NCBI GenBank assembly: GCA_036263155.1
Contig: DATAHN010000066.1
Span: 1-46,353 of the forward strand
DNA: 46,353 nt
Source: DASUBN01 sp036263155
GTDB lineage: Bacteria; Pseudomonadota; Gammaproteobacteria; Natronospirales; REEB76
Reading direction: 5' to 3'
The translations under genes were made by a program, and so were the position numbers. Below the pieces are notes generated by a model. That model worked only from the letters and a program-made list of their open reading frames with translations, searched no databases and was not told the origin of the DNA. Position 1 is the stretch's first letter, and each line of letters begins with the position of its first letter. Of this stretch, positions 41,676 through 46,353 are shown in pieces.

Positions 41676-42476
41676 TCACGTCGAAGACCACCACCCCGTG
41701 CCCTCCCTCGGGTTGCCGTGCATCTCCAGGGTGTAATCGGCCCTGAAATTCTCCACTCCCCGCAGGCCCTTTCCCACGGGGACGCCGCGCGGGTTCGCCA
41801 CCACGCGGGTGTTCCCGAGCATGTAATCCACCGGCCCATAGACTCCCGCATGCACCCATAGCATGGCGTCGGCCTCGATGACGAGCTCATCCAGGTTCGA
41901 GGCGAAGCAGGCGGCTGCCCGGTCGTCCTGGTACCCGGCCGGTATGGAACGCGACGAGGGGGCGTGATGGGTGACGATCACGGTGTGGCCGTCGTCGTAC
42001 GGATCCGTCGCGGTGCGCCACAGGTAATCCACGCTCTGGCGGTGCAGCGCCATGGTATCGGCCGGCGTGACCGGCTTACCCTCGCTGTTGCGGATGTACT
42101 TGTAGTCCTCGCAGAGGTTCTCGGCCGCCACCATCCCGCTCACTGCGTCGCCGAACAGCGCGAAGTCCGTCCACAGGGTGGCGCCGATGAAGCGCATGCC
42201 ACGGATGAAGATCGTCTCGTTCTGCAGCAGGTGCAGGTTCGAGCCCCAGGCGGTCGCGCGCAGCTCCTCGTCGAAGCCGGCGAGGTCATGGTTGCGGTAA
42301 GAGTAGTTTCCCAGCACGTAGATGACGGGACAGGTATAAGTCCTGGCCGCCCATTCGACGCCCTTGGTGCCGCAGCCGATGTTGCCGGCCAGCACCATGA
42401 CGTCCGGCATCTCCGTCGGCAGCGGCGGGCTGCCGAGCTTGTCTATGTACAGGTCAGAGACGATACCGATTCTCAC
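41676..42476 (-). CDS. Metallophosphoesterase-fold protein with degenerate active site
   Basis: 266 residues from GTG, GGGAG about 6 bases upstream. The calcineurin-like fold is recognisable, including VTHHAPSSRS (168-176) and TRVVANPRG (223-231). The metal-binding motifs are changed: D-x-H is D8-L-Y10, GD is G31-N32, GNH is G56-N57-Y58, and the late GHTH is A210-G-V-Y213. Only H170/H171, D8, N57 and H209 remain. The reading frame is intact, so it may be a pseudoenzyme with a binding role. It converges with the arsenic operon; the stops are about 13 bases apart. Probably cytoplasmic. Confidence 0.82.
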   Translation of the reverse strand: MRIGIVSDLYIDKLGSPPLPTEMPDVMVLAGNIGCGTKGVEWAARTYTCPVIYVLGNYSYRNHDLAGFDEELRATAWGSNLHLLQNETIFIRGMRFIGATLWTDFALFGDAVSGMVAAENLCEDYKYIRNSEGKPVTPADTMALHRQSVDYLWRTATDPYDDGHTVIVTHHAPSSRSIPAGYQDDRAAACFASNLDELVIEADAMLWVHAGVYGPVDYMLGNTRVVANPRGVPVGKGLRGVENFRADYTLEMHGNPREGTGWWSST

Positions 42477-42675
42477 CGCCGCTCCCAGGGTCGCAGCGGA
42501 GCGGCGCCAGAATCTCGAAGATGGCCTGAGTCTTGACCCTCGAGCCCCCATTTAACACACCGATTCGTCTTAACCCCGCTACCCCAGGCCCGGGCGCCGC
42601 CGCTTGAGGCCGTCACCCGGCTGCAACTATGCTGTTATACGGTGACCGGGAGAATCACCTTTCCAGGAGAAGCCC

Positions 42676-42915
42676 ATGGCCAAGAAACGCAGGAAGACCG
42701 CCTCCAGGAAGAAGAAGGCCAGCCGCAAGAAGCGCCCCGCCCGGAAGAAGAAGGCCGGCAAGAAGAAAGCCGGACGCAGGAAGGCAGGCAAGAAGACTGG
42801 CCGCAAGAAGGCCCGCGCGCGCAAGGCCCGCTCCATGGTCGCGGCCATGCAGGTCACGCCCGTGGATCCTCTCATGGGCGCCGGCGGCATCATGGTGCCC
42901 GTGAACGTCGGCTAA
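42676..42915 (+). CDS. Histone H1-like Lys/Arg-rich small protein
   Basis: 79 residues with AGGAG about 6 bases before ATG. Residues 1-52 are nearly all Lys, Arg, Ala and Gly in KKKA/RKKA-type repeats, like bacterial H1-type tails; residues 53-79 (SMVAAMQVTPVDPLMGAGG and a VPVNVG end) are hydrophobic and unrelated. A DNA- or RNA-binding role is inferred from the charge. A good terminator follows, so it is a single-gene unit. Confidence 0.72.
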   Translation: MAKKRRKTASRKKKASRKKRPARKKKAGKKKAGRRKAGKKTGRKKARARKARSMVAAMQVTPVDPLMGAGGIMVPVNVG

Positions 42916-42938
42916 GCGTCCCAAGTTCCTATACTAAG

Positions 42939-42968
42939 GCCCTCGCCGGCACGTCCGGCGGGGGCTTT
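42939..42968 (+). terminator. Intrinsic terminator after the histone-like gene
   Basis: An 11-bp stem (42939-42949 with 42955-42965, one G-T wobble, loop CACGT) followed by TTTGCATTT. It lies between convergent genes and can end the plus-strand transcript. Confidence 0.75.
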
Positions 42969-42977
42969 GCATTTGGG

Positions 42978-44015
42978 TCAGTCCTCCGAGAGCAGGTCAC
43001 CCGGCGTCGGCGGCAGGCGGGGCATCATCTCCACCGGGAACGGGCCGGTGAGGCTCTCCAGGAAGAACACGATGTCGCGCGTGTCCTGCTCGGAGAGCGG
43101 CTTGTTGAGCTGGGTCGCGGCCATCACGCGCACCGCCTCGTCCAGCGACTTCACGCTGCCGTTGTGCATGTAGGGCGCAGTGAACACCAGGTTGCGCAGA
43201 GTCGGCACCCGCCACAGGTTCCTGTCCGCATCCTTCTTGGTGACGTTGTAGCGGCCGAGGTCGGCCGCCAGGTGGTACTTGGCGACGTAGGCGTTGTCGG
43301 CGTGGAGCGGGAACTTCATGTAGAAGCCCGTGCCCACCGGCATCGCCGGGCCGTTGAACATCGCTCCGGAGTGGCAGGCGGTGCAACCCGCCTTGTCGAA
43401 GGCCTGCATGCCGCGCTGCTGCTCGGTGGTCAGCGCGTTCTTGTCGCCCTTCACGAACTTGTCGTAGGCGCTGCCCGGCGTGATCAAGGTGCGCTCGTAG
43501 GTGGCGATGGCCTTCGCGATGTTGTCCACGGTGATGTTGTCGCCCTTGCCGAAGGCACGGTCGAAGTAAGGCTGGTAGCCGGTGATCTTGCGGATGCGGT
43601 CCACCGCGAGCCCCACGTCCGCCATGCCCATCTCCACGGGGTTCGCGATCGGTCCCTTGGCCTGGTCCTCCAGCGTGATGGCGCGCCCGTCCCAGAACTG
43701 CACCGACTGGAACGCCGCGTCCCACACCGTGGGCGCGTTGCGTCCTCCCTTCAGGCCGTGCACGCCCATGGACACCGGGCGATGGTCGTCGCCGCCTTCC
43801 AGCACGCTGTGGCAGGAGAAGCACGACACCGTGCCGGTGGAGGAGAGGCGCGGATCGAAGTACAGCATCTTGCCGAGCTCGATCTTGCTGGGCGTCGAGG
43901 GGTTGTCGGCCGGCGCCGGCGCCTTGTCCGGCAACGCCTGCCAGTCGGCGGCATGGGTACCGGGCGCCAGCAGCGCGGCGGCGAAGGCGAGCGATATCAG
44001 GGATCGGTTGCGCAT
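42978..44015 (-). CDS. Di-haem cytochrome c peroxidase
   Basis: 345 residues with a signal peptide (cleavage near HAA-D). Haem motifs CFSCH (65-69) and CTACH (211-215) give the peroxidatic and electron-transfer haems. Conserved blocks of the family are present: LGKMLYFDPRLSSTGTVSCFSCH, DGRAITLEDQAKGPIANPVEMGM and TLRNLVFTAPYMHNGSVKSLDEAVRVM. It reduces H2O2 to water in the periplasm with electrons from cytochrome c. AGGAGGG lies 6 bases before ATG. An FNR-type box sits about 71 bases upstream, in line with oxygen-responsive control of such genes. Confidence 0.95.
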   Translation of the reverse strand: MRNRSLISLAFAAALLAPGTHAADWQALPDKAPAPADNPSTPSKIELGKMLYFDPRLSSTGTVSCFSCHSVLEGGDDHRPVSMGVHGLKGGRNAPTVWDAAFQSVQFWDGRAITLEDQAKGPIANPVEMGMADVGLAVDRIRKITGYQPYFDRAFGKGDNITVDNIAKAIATYERTLITPGSAYDKFVKGDKNALTTEQQRGMQAFDKAGCTACHSGAMFNGPAMPVGTGFYMKFPLHADNAYVAKYHLAADLGRYNVTKKDADRNLWRVPTLRNLVFTAPYMHNGSVKSLDEAVRVMAATQLNKPLSEQDTRDIVFFLESLTGPFPVEMMPRLPPTPGDLLSED

Positions 44016-44079
44016 GGGAAACCCTCCTTCCGTGGGGGAAGATATGGGTCCACGCTAGCACCGGCTTGCCGCCGCCTCA

Positions 44080-44093
44080 CTGATGCAGATCAA
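44080..44093. promoter_or_regulatory. FNR/Anr-type box upstream of the cytochrome c peroxidase
   Basis: CTGAT-GCAG-ATCAA (minus strand TTGAT-CTGC-ATCAG) matches TTGAT-N4-ATCAA at 9 of 10 positions. Its centre is about 71 bases from the peroxidase start, compatible with class II activation at -41.5 and a 5' leader of about 30 bases. Confidence 0.6.
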
Positions 44094-44108
44094 TGCGGCC
44101 CGGGTTAG

Positions 44109-44128
44109 GTGCGCCCACACTGGCGCAC
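44109..44128. promoter_or_regulatory. Inverted repeat before the Met/Cys-rich gene
   Basis: GTGCGCC-CACACT-GGCGCAC, perfect 7-bp arms with a 6-base spacer, lies 22 bases before the ATG of the 44151 gene. Possible operator or leader hairpin; no known factor assigned. Confidence 0.35.
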
Positions 44129-44150
44129 GTAATCCCACGGAGGGAAGACC

Positions 44151-44588
44151 ATGAAAACCAGGATATTCCTGCTCGTCGCCGGCCTCGTGCTCTGCGGCGC
44201 CGCCGTGGCCGCGCCGCCCGCGGCCTCCACCCGCACAGCCGCGCCTGCCGCCGCCACCTGCCCGTGCCCCATGATGCAAGGCAACATGCCCTGCCCTGGT
44301 GCGGCGGGGAAGGCCATGCCCTGCCGCGGCATGATGCAGGGACGCGGTCCGGGTGACTGCCCAGGCATGGCGCCTGCCGCCGCCAGCAAGGCGCAGACCA
44401 GCGGCGCTGAGCCGGCATATGGCTGGCAGCTCATGACGCCGGAGGAGCGCGCGGCCTACCAGGCCAGGATGCGCGCCGCCAAGACCGAGAAGGAACGCGC
44501 CGCGATCCGTGCCGAGCATCACAAGGAGATGCTGCAGCGCGCCAAGGAGCAGGGCGTCACGCTCCCGGAGGAGCCGCCGCCCGCCTGA
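44151..44588 (+). CDS. Periplasmic Met/Cys-rich protein
   Basis: 145 residues, signal peptide (VLCGAAVAA). Residues 35-75 contain many Met and Cys in short spacing (CPCPMMQGNMPCPG, MPCRGMMQGRGPGDCPGM), a pattern expected to bind Cu(I) or other soft metals. Residues about 92-140 form a helix YGWQLMTPEERAAYQARMRAAKTEKERAAIRAEHHKEM that I know from many small proteobacterial exported proteins of unknown role. GGAGGGAAG lies just upstream of ATG. It is divergent from the cytochrome c peroxidase. Confidence 0.75.
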   Translation: MKTRIFLLVAGLVLCGAAVAAPPAASTRTAAPAAATCPCPMMQGNMPCPGAAGKAMPCRGMMQGRGPGDCPGMAPAAASKAQTSGAEPAYGWQLMTPEERAAYQARMRAAKTEKERAAIRAEHHKEMLQRAKEQGVTLPEEPPPA

Positions 44589-44686
44589 TCCCGCGCTCTC
44601 CCGCCGGGGCGCGTGCCCGGCGGGTGGCACATCCGCTTATGGTGAAACCCGGTAGTCCATGACGCGCGCGGCGCTATCCTCGGGCC

Positions 44687-45352
44687 ATGCGCCTCTCCGA
44701 CGCCCTCATCGCCGAGTTCATCGGCACCGCACTCCTGTTCCTGGTGGGGGCGGGCGCGCACATCGCCGCCACGCGCCTCGCGGGCGGCGGCTTCGAGGTG
44801 GTGCTGGCGGAATCCCTCGCCATCGGCTTCGGCATCACCGCCCTGGTGCTCTCTCTCAACCCCGTCTCCGGCGCTTACTTCAACCCGCTCGTGAGCGTGC
44901 TCATGTGTGTGCAGAAGGAGCTGGAGTGGAAGCACCTCGCGGCCTACCTCGCGGTGCAGTTCGGCGGCGCGCTGGTGGGCGTGCTGCTCACCCATTCGCT
45001 ATTCGCCTTGCCGCTGTTGCAGCTCTCGGCGAACCCGCAGCCGGGCCTCGGGCTCGCATGGTCCGAGTGGGTGGCGACCCTGGGCCTGCTCCTGGTCATC
45101 CACCGGGTGGGGGAGACCCGTTCCCAGGCGGTGGCCTACGCCGTGGGCGCCTACCTCGTGGCCGCCACCTGGTTCACGCCCTCCCATGCCGTCGCGAACC
45201 CTGCCCTCACCGTGGCGCGCATGTTCACGGACACCGGCGCCGGCATCCGGCCCGTGGACGCACTGGGTTTCCTGGTGGCCCAGAGCCTGGCGCTCGTGGC
45301 GCTGGTGCTGGCGATCCGCCTGCGCAAGCGGTTCGGCGCCCTGGGAGATTAG
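44687..45352 (+). CDS. Second aquaporin-type channel, paralogue of the ars operon channel
   Basis: 221 residues, six membrane helices. Motifs SGAYFNPLVS (NPL, 66-68) and AVANPALTVARM (NPA, 171-173), and the long shared segment WSEWVATLGLLLVIHRV close to WSECIATLGLLLVIHRV of the 41000 gene. It is therefore from the same NPL/NPA subgroup as the arsenic-operon channel. No ars gene adjoins it. The start has no obvious Shine-Dalgarno. The short gap to the DUF899 gene contains a perfect 14-bp palindrome. Confidence 0.88.
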   Translation: MRLSDALIAEFIGTALLFLVGAGAHIAATRLAGGGFEVVLAESLAIGFGITALVLSLNPVSGAYFNPLVSVLMCVQKELEWKHLAAYLAVQFGGALVGVLLTHSLFALPLLQLSANPQPGLGLAWSEWVATLGLLLVIHRVGETRSQAVAYAVGAYLVAATWFTPSHAVANPALTVARMFTDTGAGIRPVDALGFLVAQSLALVALVLAIRLRKRFGALGD

Positions 45353-45356
45353 CGCT

Positions 45357-45370
45357 ATGCTCTAGAGCAT
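45357..45370. other. Perfect 14-bp palindrome
   Basis: ATGCTCTAGAGCAT lies between the second aquaporin stop and the DUF899 start. It could be an operator or a short hairpin; too short to say more. Confidence 0.4.
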
Positions 45371-45395
45371 CCGCTGCATGCCTGGAGCCTTTACC

Positions 45396-46121
45396 GTGGT
45401 CCAGAAATCCCGCAAGAAGAAGACCAAGTCCAAGAAGGCCCCCAAAACCATCGGCCGTTTCCCCAACGAGACCCCCGCCTACCGCAAGGCGCGGGACAGG
45501 CTGCTCAAGGCCGAGATCGCCCTGCGCCGGCAGGTGGAGGAGGTGGCGAAGCAGCGCCGCAAGCTGCCGCTGGGCGGCGAAGTGCCGGAGGATTTCGTGT
45601 TCGACGAGGCCGCCGAGGTGGTGGGCATGCGCAAGGTGCGCCTCTCGGAGCTCTTCGCCCCGGGCAAGGACACCCTGATCCTCTACAACTACATGTACAG
45701 CCTCGCCATGGAGAACCCCTGTCCCATGTGCACCTCCATCATCGACTCCCTGGAGGGCGCCGCCGGCCACGTCAATCAGCGCGCGAACCTCGCCATCGTC
45801 GCCAAGTCGCCGCTGCCGCGCATCATGACCTTCGCCCGCAACCGCGGCTGGCGCAACCTGCGCTTCCTGTCATCGGCGGATAACAGCTACAACCGCATCT
45901 ACCACGGCGAGGACGCCTCCGGCGACCAGATGCCCATGCTGAACGTGTTCGTGAAGCGGAACGGCAAGGTCCGCCACTTCTGGGGCAGCGAGCTCATGTT
46001 CGCCAGGGCCGAGAAGGGCCAGAACTTCCGCCACGTCGATATGATTTGGCCGCTGTGGAACCTGCTGGATATGACGCCGGAGGGTAGAGGGCGGGACTGG
46101 TATCCACGACTCAACTATTGA
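45396..46121 (+). CDS. DUF899 family thioredoxin-like protein
   Basis: About 241 residues from GTG, with GGAG 8 bases upstream; ATG at 45378 has none and would add six residues. A Lys-rich leader (QKSRKKKTKSKKAPK) precedes the DUF899 body: NETPAYRKARDRLLKAEIALRRQVEEVAKQRRKL, the family's opening helix, then LFAPGKDTLILYNYM, CPMCTSIIDSLEG (C-P-M-C in place of a thioredoxin CxxC) and PLWNLLDMTPEGRG at the end. Thioredoxin-fold family of unknown function. The basic leader is unusual and resembles the H1-like proteins in this window. Confidence 0.88.
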   Translation: MVQKSRKKKTKSKKAPKTIGRFPNETPAYRKARDRLLKAEIALRRQVEEVAKQRRKLPLGGEVPEDFVFDEAAEVVGMRKVRLSELFAPGKDTLILYNYMYSLAMENPCPMCTSIIDSLEGAAGHVNQRANLAIVAKSPLPRIMTFARNRGWRNLRFLSSADNSYNRIYHGEDASGDQMPMLNVFVKRNGKVRHFWGSELMFARAEKGQNFRHVDMIWPLWNLLDMTPEGRGRDWYPRLNY

Positions 46122-46228
46122 AAAAGCTGCCTGTAGCAGGACGCGTACGTGCCGCGGAGCACAGGGATGTGCGAGAGCGGCGAGCGCGAGCCCGCGCCTC
46201 GTTCTGCTTCGGCTCGCGACGCTTTTTC
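46120..46228 (+). terminator. Bidirectional terminator-like inverted-repeat element
   Basis: GAAAAAGC (46120-46127) and GCTTTTTC (46221-46228) are outer arms. Inside, CGCGAGCC (46185-46192) and GGCTCGCG (46211-46218) form an 8-bp stem followed by ACGCTTTTTC, which ends plus-strand transcripts; the A run on the left gives the T run for the other strand. The left arm begins in the DUF899 stop codon. The internal text looks like a dispersed gammaproteobacterial repeat, but only one copy is visible. Confidence 0.6.
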
Positions 46229-46353
46229 AGTAGTTAATTGACCCTAAGATGCATTTTCCATGATTGTTCTATAAGCAGCACAAAGCATGCTGCTTGTATT
46301 TCCGTCGTATTTTTCCAAGTCGGCTTTCCCATCCGATTCAATCTCGAATGAAG
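46229..46353. other. AT-richer end of the window, no gene seen
   Basis: The base composition drops to clearly lower GC than the preceding genes. AAGCAGCA (46273-46280) and TGCTGCTT (46288-46295) form an inverted repeat followed by a T-rich stretch. No coding frame is supported; it may be the edge of an inserted or regulatory region that continues beyond the window. Confidence 0.4.

Noticed and set aside
41676..42476. Calling the phosphoesterase a pseudogene
   Set aside because: The frame is complete with a normal start and ribosome site, and conserved scaffold motifs remain; only the metal ligands are changed.
45378..45395. ATG start for the DUF899 gene
   Set aside because: It has no ribosome site, while GTG 45396 has GGAG 8 bases upstream. 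The difference is six residues, so it matters little.

Overview
The window is a GC-rich, gene-dense bacterial chromosome segment carrying about 48 protein genes. Paired features point to a gammaproteobacterium: GreB, two-zinc-finger TrxC, a full-length Lhr helicase, AcrB-type RND pump, di-haem cytochrome c peroxidase, winged-helix/beta-propeller regulator and DUF5916 outer-membrane protein. Genus cannot be fixed from the sequence. I saw no rRNA, tRNA, CRISPR array, transposase or phage gene.

Layout. 1-7 kb: the end of an RND efflux pump, a secreted protein of unknown function, a PilZ protein, a lipoprotein and an ankyrin protein. 7-12.4 kb: a membrane-anchored winged-helix/propeller regulator, divergent from an SMP-30-like protein and a DUF5916 barrel, with AGTC repeats at helical spacing between them. 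12.4-20 kb: MAPEG and CorA, small hypotheticals, a D-aminoacylase-like amidohydrolase lacking its metal motif, a quinone-reductase-like enzyme, TrxC, a histone-H1-like protein with two FPASDP motifs, GreB and a small metallopeptidase. 20.1-22.2 kb: an ECF sigma / anti-sigma / DUF4097 operon joined by ATGA overlaps. 22.2-24.9 kb: an ArsR-family regulator with a consensus promoter next to an old yellow enzyme, glutathione transferase and DoxX operon. 25-28.4 kb: MsrA, LysE, a 540-base non-coding stretch with a strong inverted-repeat RNA candidate, a PAS-LytTR regulator and a CheW-like protein.

28.5-33.9 kb is mainly envelope functions: an Ig-like lipoprotein, two YceI proteins around a cytochrome b561, a membrane protein, a periplasmic coiled coil and an orphan bufferin-like Cys-rich peptide. 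33.9-39.6 kb is Lhr, PPK2 and an ArsN2-like acetyltransferase, chained by GTGA overlaps. 39.6-41.7 kb is an arsenic operon (ArsR, ArsI/CadI, ArsC, aquaporin) that has no arsenite pump: arsenate would be reduced by ArsC and arsenite would leave through the channel. 41.7-46.1 kb holds a metallophosphoesterase that has lost nearly all its metal ligands, a histone-like peptide, a cytochrome c peroxidase with an FNR-type box, a Met/Cys-rich periplasmic protein, a second aquaporin of the same type and a DUF899 protein.

Much of the window deals with metals, arsenic and electrophiles or oxidants. The points most worth a second look are the degenerate phosphoesterase, the pump-less arsenic operon with its paralogous channel, the candidate RNA at 26.3 kb, the operator-embedded leaderless promoters of both ArsR genes, and the orphan bufferin.
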